The position numbers were made by a program, and so were the translations under genes. 64,000 nucleotides of DNA, from positions 1,657,001 to 1,721,000 of the forward strand of contig OY752152.1 of NCBI GenBank assembly GCA_963573315.1, read 5' to 3'. The DNA is from Entomortierella parvispora (lineage: Eukaryota; Mortierellomycota; Mortierellomycetes; Mortierellales; Mortierellaceae). Shown one piece after another: positions 43,269 through 55,165 of the stretch (position 1 is its first letter; the number at the start of each line of letters is the position of its first letter). The notes below the pieces were generated by a model. The model worked only from the letters and a program-made list of their open reading frames with translations. It ran no database searches and was not told where the DNA came from.

Positions 43269-46200
43269 CTAGATTTCGTATTGAATTGAGCCTATTGTAA
43301 ACGCACTGTGCAGCGAGACGCTTCCGCCTCTCCCTATTCTGTATTCTGTCAATTCAATCGGTGGATCGCAATTCAATCGCGGGGCGCCTATTGAATAGAC
43401 GACTCTTCATCAGCAACGTACTCTCAAACAGCAAACAAAGAACCAGCAAGAAAACTCTTTGGAAAAGGGGCATGTACGAGCAAGACGAGAGGGGGGAATC
43501 ATCATGGGTATAATTATTATTGCAATTGCCACCCTGCCTCTATGAGTGCTCTGCTACATTCATCCTTAATTGCCATAATTGCAACGAGCGCCCATGGAAC
43601 CATGAAGGACTGAGAAAATAACGGTGTTGAAGTGCGCTTCGGTCCTTCGAAGGCTGGCTCGTCCACTTGTCCAGTACCACATCCCTATGGTCCCAATCTC
43701 ATCAATTGTCGTCTGCCTGGAGCTTTGAGTCTGTGTGTGGTGCATTGGTATTTCCACTGCCTAGAATCCAACAACCCCCTTCTCTCCCCTCTCTTTGTTA
43801 CTCCATCTTGACATGTCCCAAAACACGTCTCCACTTGTTTTCTCAAGTTATCTTGGAGCTACCCTTGGCGCAACAAAAACAGGGGCGGGTTGGGTGGACT
43901 CGAACCGGAACCAATTGCACCGCGCAAAATACTCGTTTATCAGCAGACTTTTGAGGGTCCACCCCTCTCATTAGCTTGTTCCATGTCTGATCGCGAGCTG
44001 CTCTTGTCCGTTGCAACAAGAGGGGGCCTCACAGAGGATTGAGAACAGTAGACCAGGGAGAACCAACCATCGACCCGATGACAAAAACGGGATCTTGGCC
44101 AAGTCATTATTATTGTTGCGCAATCACAATCACACAAAACTGGAATCTGCTCACTGTTTTTTTGTCGTTGTTCAACTCCCCTCTTCTCCCCCTCCCCTCC
44201 CTCTCTCTCTTCGTTAAGTTCATCGTTCACCGCCTCCCTCTCCGCACGACAACAGACAGGTTGACTCTAGCGGGTGACCTGGTGTAGTAGAAAAGGAGTC
44301 CGAAGACAACCCATTCAAAATCTTGAGGAACCATTGGGAAGTAAGTGAGCACAGTCCAAGGAAAAAAAAGGGATGGGATTTGTGCTGCGAACACAAAACA
44401 CCGAGATCAGACCACAAACAGACCAACGCGGCCACTAAACTTGAACACAACGACAGGGAAAAGAAAAGGACAAAGAAAACGAAGATTGCGCCCAAGAGCG
44501 ACCGGGGGCAGATGCTCGACATCAAAGTGGAAATGGAATGGACACGTCTCCAAGGACATTGGTTGGAAGAACCATTGGACTGCGCGAGGCATGAAAATGA
44601 AGGGCCAATGGCGATTAACGCGTCTTTTTATTTTTTTGACCATTCCAGCAGTGTGCATTGCGCTCGACCACCACCCCCCTCCCCGGAGGATCGAGCTGCG
44701 GGCCATGGGCCCTGCCACAGAATCTTTCCTTCCCAGGACACTCCATGGCCCATTTGGGCATGTCCGATGCAGCCTCCTTCTCTGGCCACCAATTGATTGT
44801 GTGAGAACGGCTGCGACAACCTTCACCAAAGTCGCGTCTCCTTTGGCTTCTCGGTCGTTTCTCCTTCAAGCCCGACGGCTCCTCTTGTCCCTGACGAACC
44901 ATGTCCATGTCCATGGTCTGATGCTCAAAGCCCCAGAGCGAGGTGGAACCAAGAGACTCGAAGGGTGCTCTCAGACGGAATGGTACTCAATAAACTCTAT
45001 TTTTTTTCAATTCAGGGGCTTCCATGCTCGGTACTGTCCTCACTTTCTTTTTCCTCGTTTGTGTCGATGGTTGCCTGCTGGATGTCAATGAACGTGCGGG
45101 CGGACGGGAAGAAAAGATAGTGGACAAAGAAAGGGAGCTTGGACCAAGAGCCATTGGATAGTCGGAAGATTATCACGTTTGGAGCACCGCGAGTTGCAGC
45201 CTACCCGAGGCACAGTCCATGCCTTACCATGCCTGCACCCTGCCAGTGGCATTGCATGGCATGACATTGCATGGCTTTGTTCGGTTCCTTTCACAATGAT
45301 TGCTTGTTGTTGTTGTTGCTATTGCTGCCGCCGCTGTTCCTATTCCTGATCCTGTTGTTGTTATTGGTTTTTGTCAAGAGAACGGCTGACTGTTTGGCGC
45401 CAGCTCGGAGAAACCTGTGCATTGGTGTCTGGATTGTGGTGGCAAACAAGGTCGTCTTTCAAAGACCCGACCTAGGCCAAGCTATCCGAGTGGTTTCTTG
45501 CAGAAAGAAAAAAAAATAGTAACAGGAAAAGAAAATTCAGGAGGTACTACGCAAACCTCCAGGCAAGGGATTAGGCTGCAGCTGAGGGGAGAGGAGGGGA
45601 CAGAGAGAGGGAGAGGGAGGAGTGGAGTCGAAGGGAGGGGTGGGGGAGACAAGTCGGTTGATTGTCTCTTGATCTCTACGCTGTCGATCTTTTCCTCTTT
45701 CTTTTTTTCATATAGCGATGCAACATGACTTTAGGGCGAGGCATCTGGGGGGGGTGACACCATGGGGGTTTTTGGATGGGTCAGTCAATGATAGTATTTG
45801 CAGGATCTGAGGTTTCCAACTTTGCAGACCCCACGATGGATGCGCGTGCGCGTAGCTTCTGTCACAAGGTCTCTGTCTCCTGGGTCGTAACGGACAAGGA
45901 CAACAAGACGCAGCAAAAGACCAAAAAAACAGAGAGAGAGGCACTGCTGTGGCGCGTTGTTGCACCCACCACCACCACGACGACGACAACCACCAACGCC
46001 AACCACTGCAGCCACCGGCAAACACCATTAGTTTTCCTCCGGACTAATCTTCCGATACAAGAGCCAGGTCTGGTGAGTGTCTCGTCTTGTGATCGTGGTT
46101 CGAGACCTTGATAAACGAGCTTTCCTGCCGTCCAGACTCTGCGATTCGCGTCAGAGTAGGCCAAGAAGGTTTTGCTGTCTCAACTGAGTCACTCTTTTTT

Positions 46201-46812
46201 TTCTTTTTTTTTATTCCAACTTTTTGTTTCTAAACCTTTTTTTTTCTTTCTATGGCGCGACCATGATGAATCTGGAACCTCGCGTTTTGGGTCAAGATGA
46301 ATGAAAATGACTCTCCGCCTTTTCCCTGCTTGCATCGAAGGCCTCCTCTCCTGCGTTCCTGACAAAAATAAAACCCTTTTCGCCTGCGAAGGAAGGCAAA
46401 CAGCGTCATGTCATCAATGACATACCACCCATGGGTCCCACTGTGCATCTTCCGACAGCCAGAGACAGAGAGACAGAGAGACAGAGAGAGACGTATGGAG
46501 ACGGAGAGAGAGAGAGAGAAAGAGACATCTTGCAGCTTGGACATGGAGGTAAAGTTAGTGTTCCTGCGCTGGGCTGCGTTTCGCGTCTTCTTGTTCGGTC
46601 ATTGCACTTCTCTCTGTCTCTCCAATGTCTGTCAATGTGGCCACCTCCCTGTCTCCCTGTCTACCTACTTATTTATTTTTCCGTCCATCTATCCGTCATC
46701 GGGCAACATTTTTCATCTACTCTACATGGAACACGCAGACAAACAGGTCTGCCCGTCTCTCTATTTTCTTCTCACGGAGGTGGTCTGCAGCTCCCTCAAT
46801 TTTTTTGTTGTT

Positions 46813-46839
46813 GTCTCTCTCTCTCTCTCTCTCTCTCTC
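46813..46839. repeat. (CT)n microsatellite
   Basis: About 13 TC units in the gene-free region upstream of the cyclin. Confidence 0.9.
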
Positions 46840-48190
46840 ACGTCCTTTGCAATGACCACGCTGGTTGGCAAAGCCCTTAGACTTACCAAGGCAATTTGCG
46901 ACAGAGCGGCTGAGAGCCAATTGATTCGAATGATCACCTCTGCACGCGCACACACATACTGCAAAAGCAACGAATTGGACGGAGGAGGGGGGAAGGTCCC
47001 ATTGAGAAAAGGGTCTCATGATGGCAAGGTGTGCGATGACAAGCAATTGCAGCTCCCGCAGCATCATCAGCAGGGACTGAGCCTTTTGAAAGAAGAAATG
47101 GATGCACGGATGCCCAAGGTGTCTTCTCAGTTGCAAAAGTCATGTGTGGCCTAGATAAAACAGGTCAACATCCAGCCTGGCTACCCTCAAACAAAACAAA
47201 TCAACAAAGAGGCAGACATGCTTAGGTAAAAAAAAAAATTCCCTGATAGTCCGGACCGAAAAAGAAGGATCGTTCTTCCTCAACAGTATTTTTTTTCCCT
47301 TCCCTGCCCAATATTATTTTTCCAAGAAAGCTAGGGTCATTACAGTGCTCTCCTACATCTGTTTTCTCGCTCAATAGGTATATCTTGGGTCAGAGCGAAT
47401 AACTGAAAAATAAAACCTCGGCATCCCATCCTATCGGGCTCCAAGAGTCGACTCCGTGGTGTTTGGCACTGTTTCCGAGAGCAAAGTGGGGTCTAGTCTG
47501 GCTCTATCGCCGTAAGTTTTCCTTGGAGCTTTTGCGGAAGACAGAAAGAAAAAAAGAGAGAGGGGAGCCACTTCCCTCTTTTCTTTCCCTTTGGTTTACA
47601 ACCCATGGACCAAAGTCAAAAGGTCATTGGACTCTCAAGCAGGGATGGGACAATGGGATAGACAAGGTTTCTTGTTTCCAGTTTGGACAGGGTCGAAAGT
47701 TCGGTTCGGTTTGGCAATGGGTCAGCGGGTTGTAAAAGCTGACTCAAATCGCACACCCAAACTCGCGCCGCAAGTCGCACCCCAGGTCGCATCTGAGAGC
47801 CATGTTGTTGTTACTGTCTTTCTGTATGGTTCGCCTGCCCAGGATCAATTGAGCACCTTGCCCGCCCGCCCGCTTATCCATCGCGCCATCGCGCGCGCTT
47901 GGATTATTTTTTCCGCCCCACAACAACTTCATGTTACACTGGAGATGTCTGACTACTGTAGGAAGCCGACCATTGTTCAGTTTGCCCCAACAACACAAGA
48001 CGTCCATTGTTGCAACAAAGAAAAATGGCCTGTTCAATTTGCTCTTTATCTTGTATTGTTTTTTTTTCGGTTCCTGATTTCCCCAGAGGAAAGCAAGCAA
48101 GAAAAGAGGAAAAGAGATATGGCAAAGCAAGTACATTCACGCTCAAGCAAGTACATTACGAACATCTCACCATTGGCGATCAATGGAAGA

Positions 48191-48242
48191 AGGTGCTCTC
48201 TTTGTTCCGCCTTTTTCAAAGAAGTTCGTGAAGAGAGCACCT
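48191..48242. repeat. 12-bp perfect inverted repeat with 28-nt spacer
   Basis: AGGTGCTCTCTT at 48191-48202 is the reverse complement of AAGAGAGCACCT at 48231-48242. It could form a hairpin in DNA or RNA. No T-run typical of a terminator follows immediately. Confidence 0.7.
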
Positions 48243-50280
48243 GGAGGGCTTTTTTAGTGTTCCATCTCTCATTTTTTTTTATTTTTTATTGAGACAAAGA
48301 TCATCTTTTTCGGCAAAGGTACTGTCCATGATTGGTACCATTGACCATTGACCCCACCTTTTGCTCCTTTTGATCTCGAGACCTGTACCTTCGGTGTTCC
48401 AAAAGATCGAGAATTAGCTGCAGTCCATGTCGCACCTTTCTCTCTCCCCCCCCTGGCTGTTTGAGGAAGGAAAAAAAAAAAAAAAAAAGATGGGCCATGT
48501 GGCCTGTGCGCTTTGCTCAAATTTGTGGATGGTTGCACAAACTGCGGGCAAGGTGAAAGAAATTTATTATTTTTAGTCGGCTCAAAGCTGGCCTCTTGAG
48601 ATGGTTCAGGGGGAGGAAAGGGACTGAAGGGGAGGGAGGAAGGACCAAAAGAGTGAAATTGACAGAGTGGCAGATGCAGTGGCAATTCAGGAACCAAACA
48701 TTGCAAAAGGAGGGGCAGGGGAGAGGGGGAGTTGGAGGGAGGGCAAAAGAGTCCAAGACAGGGCTCTGAATGGGGCTGCGACTGAGAAGTCTCTGAGCAG
48801 GGGCCAGGGTTCAGGGAGAGACGATACCATTGGAGTGTTGATTACAGGGAAGGGGGCTGCAAGGAGGGAGTGACGCGTCTACAAGGGAGAGCAACAGCAG
48901 TGTGCATGTTCTACCACCCTGCAAATAGGGAGGCGATCGACACGATTTCGGGGTGTTTTTCTATATTCGTCTCGTTAGGTTGCTGACACGTCTGTGAGTA
49001 GCGCAAGTTTAGTCAGCCAAGCAGAGGCCCTATAAAACACGGAGTAAAAAAAAAAAGTCCAACAAAAAAAACCAGCTCTTTGATCGAAACACCCCTGCAA
49101 GTGGCGACTGCGACATCCATGAAGAGACAAAACTAGGGGCTCAATGTCGAACAAGTCGGCAACGACAAGTTGCAACACAAGAAAAGGCCCGATCGCCATC
49201 TGTTGATAGTGTTGTCAGCTGGTTGCTGCTATCTTTCGGAGGAGGAGGATTGAGAAATGCAAAACGCAACAAACGCAGTGCCACCAGCCAGGAGGTTAGC
49301 CGTTGAACAACGAAACAAAAGGGGTCCAGACTTTTGACTAGACTGAGAGAAGGGGGAGAGGGGAGAGAGACGCCGATGAATGAAATAGATAGGTGAACAG
49401 ACCGTCAGACGAGACAGGGATGGCCTGCTGTTCCCTGCGAACTGTGCGCTGTTGCATTATGAACAACACGTTCACGACCCCACCCTCTCCCGCACCACGC
49501 GCCACGTAGCGCACATACCAAATGCGGAATGTATTTCTCCGGCAACGAGTCACCGGGGCCGCATTGAAGCTTTATCTCGACTGCCCTGCTGGTCTTCTTC
49601 TTCCTGACCAACGAACACCCGCCCTCTTTTCTCTATTCTTTATTCGGCCAAAATACGAGCGATCTCTTCTGCGCAATCTTCTTTCTCTCTTTCTCTGAGA
49701 CCTCGTTCTTTCTCGGTCCAAAGAATCCCCCCTGTTCATAACGGCTCTTGTGTCCAAAAACACTCGAGTTCATTGGTTTTGGAGTCACCTTTTTTGAGGA
49801 GATCTTCTCCACGGCCTCGATCGTTAACCTTCTTTTTACTTTTCACTTTTTAGTGTTTCTGTCAATGCTCCAGGAAGGGGGCACGTTCTCCTTGATGATG
49901 TTAGTTTGTCGCTCGTCCCGTGAACTTTTCGTTGCGGTGAAGGTTAATATCCTCCGTGCCCTTTCGTCTGTCTGCTCGGCAAATGTCTTGCATATTCCAC
50001 CCTTGTTGCAATTGCGTGCGCAACCCGCAGGGTTCGAAAACAAAACAAATCGTTGCCTCTTTTGGTTTCTTCTTCAACATTTTATGGACGGAAAGTACCT
50101 TGGCCGCAAAGGCACTTTTCTGCTGTTGTTGGTCTCGACCTTGGGCGTAACCTTTGCCAGTCTAATACTTCCTGTCGATAGTCAAGGTCCTGTGCACTGG
50201 ACACGGGACGCTTGTGTTCAATTGCCTTTACAACGGAAGCTGTGTTGTTACCTGAACGCAGGCTTGCTCTTTGTTGGTCT

Positions 50281-50510
50281 ACTTCTCCTCTTAACCTTTC
50301 TCCTGTCTTTCAACTTAACCTTACTCGCAACACTTCTTGCTTTGCAAATCACACACCGAAGAAAGGTACCTGACTCTTAGTCCTGTTCTCTCCAAAGAAA
50401 CGCAGGCTGCTCCTGGTCCACTTCTGTCACCTTCTCCTGACCTTCAACCTAACCTTTCGGCACCTTCTTGCTTTGCAAATCAGTCACACATACACACACC
50501 AAAGAAAAGG
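50281..50510. repeat. Diverged tandem duplication of about 90 bp
   Basis: 50281-50366 and 50420-50510 share the order CTTCTCCT, a CTTTCAAC or CCTTCAAC word, TAACCTT, and an identical 19-bp core (CTTCTTGCTTTGCAAATCA, at 50333 and 50464) followed by ACACACC and GAAAGG-like ends. It lies at the 3' flank of the acidic secreted-protein gene. Confidence 0.65.
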
Positions 50511-50644
50511 CGACGTTTTGGGTACTTTTATTTCGGCATGGATTGACGAATGGAAATGGTATAATGGGAGACGTGGAGGCGCGCCAGTCCTGTCGGATAT
50601 ATGTAGTGAGTAGATAGAAGGGACATTCCAGCAACAGAGTCACT

Positions 50645-51869
50645 CTAGTGATCCCAAGAGGCTGCAAAGATCTCCTCCTCCGAAGGCGAGGGCTCGTCCT
50701 CGTCATAAGACTGGACATCGTGACCATTCTCAAACGACTCTTTATCGCCGTCCGGATGACCTGCGAGATCAAAGTACTCTTCCGACTTCATTTCTTCAAT
50801 CCAGTCCTGAAGACCTGCCTCGTTGTCCAATCGACGCTCCTCATCCAACTCTTCTTCATTCTGCTCCTCGTCTTCTTCTTCTTCCTCCTCCTCCTCCTCA
50901 TCTACCTCATCATCGTCCTCAAAGTCGCCTTGGACTTCGTCATCGCCTTCAAGATTCTCAAAGAGGGCCTCAACGCTTCCGTTCACTTCTGGCACCTCGA
51001 CCTCGGCGTCAAGATCACCATCGGCTGAAATCCGGAAGAAATTGTCGCTTTCCAAGTCATATGTATCTTGTCCTTCATCCTCCTCTCCCTCTTCCTCATC
51101 GTCCTCCTCGCCTCGCTTGGACAATGGACGGGCATCCCCTCGTCGTCCTCCGAATTGCAATGTCGGGGCCTCCTCTTCGATGTGAAGGCTAGCAACACCG
51201 CCCACAGATGCCTTCCTGGCCTTAAAGTCGTTCATGATCGTCAGGTGAGGATTCTTGTCAAAGATGACCGCCCGCTTATGAGGCTGTTGGGGCTGGTTGC
51301 CGCGACGTCCCATGTGATGCCTCGAAGAGTCTCCTCCTCGAGCGCCATCTCGTCTGAACTGAATTGGTTCGGGCAGACTTGGATCGTCACGCTTCACAGC
51401 ACCTAACATAATGCAAATATGAGGCAAGTTAATATTATTGTGAGCAGTGTCACATTATTGGTGTGTCCTGTTACGCCCAACAAAGGCAAAGCTGAGAGCG
51501 AGTCGAAGAGTCGAGACATCACGGATGATAGATAGAGCACAGTCACATCGTTTCTTTTTTTGCTGGGCTCTGATCATTGGGCGAGCCATAACGGTCAGCG
51601 GCGATGGACTGGCTGGCTTGCCAAGACCTAGACCAAACGACAAGCGGCTGAACGGGAGAGGGGTTGTTGTTGGGGAATCCATATTGCATGGTATCTTTAC
51701 CTGTCCAGATTGGAGGCGACTCGTACTGTTCATAGTCGATAATGTCGTCGTCGAGGGAAGCAGCAGCGACCGGTGCCGCCTCGGAAGTCTGAACCAATGC
51801 AGACGAGGTCGAGGTCATGACGGCAAGGGCCAGACCGACGGTAAGAATGAGCTTTGAGGTGAGCGTCAT
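50645..51869 (-). CDS. Predicted secreted acidic protein with Kex2-like KR sites
   Basis: Two minus-strand exons, 51701-51869 and 50645-51402, close in frame to about 308 aa. The start MTLTSKLILTVGLALAVMTSTSSA is a clear signal peptide. Dibasic KR pairs follow at AVKR-DDP, HKR-AVIF and SKR-GEED, matching Kex2-type processing. The second half is highly acidic, with an unbroken Glu/Asp block (VDEEEEEEEEEDEEQ) and no cysteine-rich domain. I do not recognise a family. It may be a pro-protein or peptide precursor of the secretory pathway, or a cell-wall or vacuolar acidic protein. It is divergent from another predicted secreted protein at 53460. Confidence 0.7.
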
Positions 51870-53459
51870 GGATGATGATCCAGTTGTGTTGTTGTGTGCG
51901 TTGATGCGAATGTATAAACTGTCTTTGGGTGGGGTTGATGTCTGTCAATGACTGAAGAATGGATGATTAATAAAAGAGACAGCACATGCAAAAAGGTCTC
52001 ATGATGCAATGCAGCGGGCTGAGCTCATTTGCGCCCCGTAAGAAACAACGTGGAGGAGCGACAATCAATCCCGTCAACCAAAACTGCCGGCCTGGTCTAC
52101 CTTTTGCTCTTCCGGAGTGAAGTTGACAAAGGTGTTGCTTTTGACCATCTTTCCGTCTCCATCCTAGGGTGTCATTCTTGGAACCCTTCCTTCCACGATG
52201 GAGGAGAACCTTGGTCATAGTTTTGAAAACAAATCTTGTTCGCAACGAGGTATTGACCGGACTTCCATATGTACTTTTACCGCACTCTTGATGTAAAAGT
52301 CGCCTTTTCCCCTCCAAAACCCAAGGTATAACTAAAGAGGATACTATGGAAAAAGTATGGCGTTGATGGCTTACGATTTCCAGGTGCAATTGCTGCTCAT
52401 TGCCTTCACTAGACGTTTATTCTTGATGAATTGTTGGATACTAACTGGCCTGCGATCTTTCTTGATTTTCCGGTGCAACGGTCCAAGTGCTGACCTTTTG
52501 ATGACAATGGTCCTTTTCCCAATAGTACCGGGGCAATTGATTGAACCAGCCGCATTGGGGGAGCCTTAACAATTGCCATATATTCAAGTGGTCGCCAATG
52601 TCCCACTATCTTTGATATGGGACGATCTATTGTCAGGTGATAAGTGAGGTCCGTGCTCTATCTGGAATGTCAAGCACAGCCGAGCGCGCGCGCCCTTGCG
52701 CCTTGTAGCATCGGTGAAAAGGAACTTTAGAGTTTTCAGAGTGGACCCGCAGGGCTGAGTGAGCTGTGGAAAGTGCCCTTAGCGGCCTGTTTGTCCATCA
52801 TGGCGTCTGACTGGACCTCTCATGACACTGAGGGCCAACAACCTTCGGAACAAACGCGTAAAACTGTGAAATGTGTTGAGAGAGAAACAGATGACAGACA
52901 CCTGCACCGAACCCAGCAAGGTTGCGGACTCGCTTGGAAATGATTCTGAGAATCAGAAGCTACTTCTGCTGGAATAGATGAAGGAGAGTCCCAGGTTGTG
53001 CGAGTGTGACGCGCGTTCGGGCTTCTGAAGTTGAAAAAAAAACGAATCGACTTTGGGGGGACTACCTTTTTCTTTTTAGTTTCCACGCCAAGAAAGTCGA
53101 CATGAACATCTACTGCACCTCCCCCCCTTCCCCAGTCCCAAAAGATACAGAAGACAGGAGACAATGCAGGAAGAGGGACAATGGAAAGAAAAGGAAGCAT
53201 GGCGTCCCGTGTGTTTCCTTGTGGCCAAGTAGTCTAATATTGCTTGGTGGTCTGCTTTTCTGCTTGTCTGCAAGGCAAAGCAAATGTGGCGGGACAAATA
53301 AATCTTGAGAGCATCGGTCATCGGACAGATGCTATTTAACCATTCACGCAATCCGCTCTTTTTCCCATCTTCTCTTGAAGCAACTTCTCCAGCTCTTTTA
53401 CCATCATCCCACACTCCTTCAGGAAAAAAAATCAAGACAAAAAAAAAAGAAGACAAAAG
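51870..53459. promoter_or_regulatory. Divergent intergenic region between two predicted secreted-protein genes
   Basis: About 1.6 kb. A TATTTAA element near 53334 is a plausible core promoter for the plus-strand gene. A 47-codon open frame at 52800-52943 (MASDWTSHDTEGQQ...) has a reasonable composition but no supporting evidence. No mobile element is recognised. Confidence 0.5.
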
Positions 53460-55031
53460 ATGCATCCCAACGCGCTCCTTCTGCTTTTCGGAGCAACCCT
53501 GTCGATAGGCTCCTCAGTACTGGGGTAAAAAACAAATGGAAAAAAAGAACGCTTGAAGACTCATTCACCCATGCCCGTCCAGCTAACAAGGATATTGACC
53601 ATTGTGTTCATTTTTTTTGATAAAAAAAGGTCTCCGCAACAGCAATTGGTTTTCAACCCTTTAAAGCCAGAGCCCTCTGTCGTGATGCAGGGCATCAACG
53701 TGGACACTCTCTTCCAGAACGCACTCTCCAGAATGGACATGGGCACACCGGACAACTGGGACAAGCTTTTGGAAGCCCCTTCAACGACTGGCTCTTTCGG
53801 CGGGTACAAACTCGTCCCTGAGGAGCTTTCTCAAGTGATTGACGGATGGGGATTGAACCCAGGACTTGTTGATACAGTGAAATGGGACGTTGCCAACTTC
53901 ATTGCCATCCATTCACGTGAGATCGTGTACGTTGCGCAACAGTTCAAGTACAACGTTCCAGGATGTCGAGAGGAATCCCCCCTTTCCCTCTGCATGTTTA
54001 CTCTTGTGGTCGTTGTTCGACAACAGGAGGCCAATGGATTGGCAGAGCCGGGCGAGGTCGAGCTGTACCATCTCTATGCCGAGTCCAATTCGAATGCCAT
54101 CCAGCAGTTCCGCACCGTGAAAGAATGTTACCGTTGTTGGATTATCATGGAGTGCTGTGATGATCGCAATTACCCACGCGACTTGTCTCAAGAAGAGTTC
54201 AATTCAGTCTTGAGTGTCTTTTCGACATCCCAGTACAGATGGGGCTCCAAACACATGGTTTTCTGTGGCTCGGGCTACCGACAGTCCCACTCAGTCTTCT
54301 CTTCCCCACCGCGGCGATTCCGGCGTCCCCTTCGTCTGTCATCGGACCAGACTCTTTCCAAAGTACTCATCCACGAGAATGACTATCCAGAATTGGATTC
54401 TCTCATGACGGGACTGGGCGACATCAAAGCTATCTGGGATCTTGTAAAGTCCATCTTTAAGCAAAAGATCAACAACGTCATCCAAAAGCACGTCTGCCTC
54501 GGTTTCAGCAAGTACATGCACAATGCCACGGCTGTGCGGATCATGGATCTGGACAGGGAGGAATTTGAATCGAAAGTCGATACTCTGGTCTCCTTGGCTA
54601 AAATCCCTCTCACAGAAGAGATCCTGGACCTTCTCAAGACGTTCAAAGTCTCGACTGACTTCGTATGGACGGGCGAAACAGTCAGTTACACGGGCTCGGA
54701 TGGTTTTCATCGGTTTTTCTATCTCTACAAGTACGCCCGTCGCAACGATCAAGGCGAGATAAAGGTGGCTCTTACCTATGGTATGCTTTCGAGCGATTTC
54801 TCCATGGGACCTGATTTGATGATCATTCATAGTCAAACGAGTTCATGGGGCGGTCTTCTCGACAAGAGGGAAATCATCTTTCGAAATGTGCCACATAACG
54901 CGACTGCCAATGACATGGCGTTCATGTACACCTTTTTCGAGTCCATTAGTTATCGAAAACTGGCCATGGTCACTGGCGCTCCGGTGCCCGCCATTCCAGA
55001 TATGACAGGTGTGTGCGATATCAAATTTTAA
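53460..55031 (+). CDS. Hypothetical protein, possibly secreted
   Basis: I do not recognise this family. Preferred model: exon 1 at 53460-53516 (19 codons, MHPNALLLLFGATLSIGSS) and exon 2 at 53643-55031, total about 481 aa. Exon 1 is a good signal peptide. The junction TCA|GTACTG to CAACAG|CAA keeps frame and yields LVFNPLKPEPSVVMQGINVDTLFQNAL. Alternatively translation starts at ATG 53685 (MQGINVD) or 53553, with no signal peptide. The body is a mixed alpha/beta sequence with regions such as ELSQVIDGWGLNPG, YRCWIIMECCDDRNYP, LKTFKVSTDFVWTGETVSYTGSDGFHRFFYLYKYAR and LMIIHSQTSSWGG. It has no obvious membrane segment. Codon use looks coding throughout. Confidence 0.65.
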
Positions 55032-55165
55032 AAGAGAGTGTGCACTTTTTGTCAATAAACAATGTGTTTATTGTTCCGAAACTGAGGCGCTTCAACATGT
55101 TCAACTGGAAATTAATAAAAGCAAATGTGCAGGATAAACAGAGTGGAGTGCAAGAGATTGATCGA

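Larger units (their letters stand above)
42923..50644. other. 7.7-kb gene-free region upstream of the cyclin
   Basis: No open frame here shows codon-like composition or family similarity. The first 340 bp are the cyclin leader and promoter (TATA at 43261). The rest is low complexity: AG- and CT-rich tracts, homopolymer runs, a CT microsatellite (46813-46839), an AGAGAC repeat (about 46456-46520), a 12-bp inverted repeat (48191-48242), and a diverged tandem duplication at 50281-50510. Long 5' regions are typical of highly regulated genes, and noncoding transcripts are possible, but I see no proof. Confidence 0.55.

Noticed and set aside
43898-43908. Box B-like sequence (GGTTCGAGTCC on the minus strand) suggesting a tRNA
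   Set aside because: The flanking bases do not form a T-stem (TCCGG against CCACC), and no D-arm, anticodon arm or acceptor stem can be built.
46096-46106. Second box B-like sequence (GGTTCGAGACC, plus strand)
   Set aside because: Only two T-stem pairs form and no box A is present at a suitable distance.
49748-50380. 210-codon plus-strand open frame rich in Leu and Phe
   Set aside because: The sequence is strongly CT-rich, which yields Leu/Phe/Ser codons by chance. There is no family similarity, and it partly overlaps a tandem duplication.
52800-52943. 47-codon open frame (MASDWTSHDTEGQQ...) in the divergent intergenic region
   Set aside because: Composition is acceptable, but it is too short to support without transcript or conservation data.
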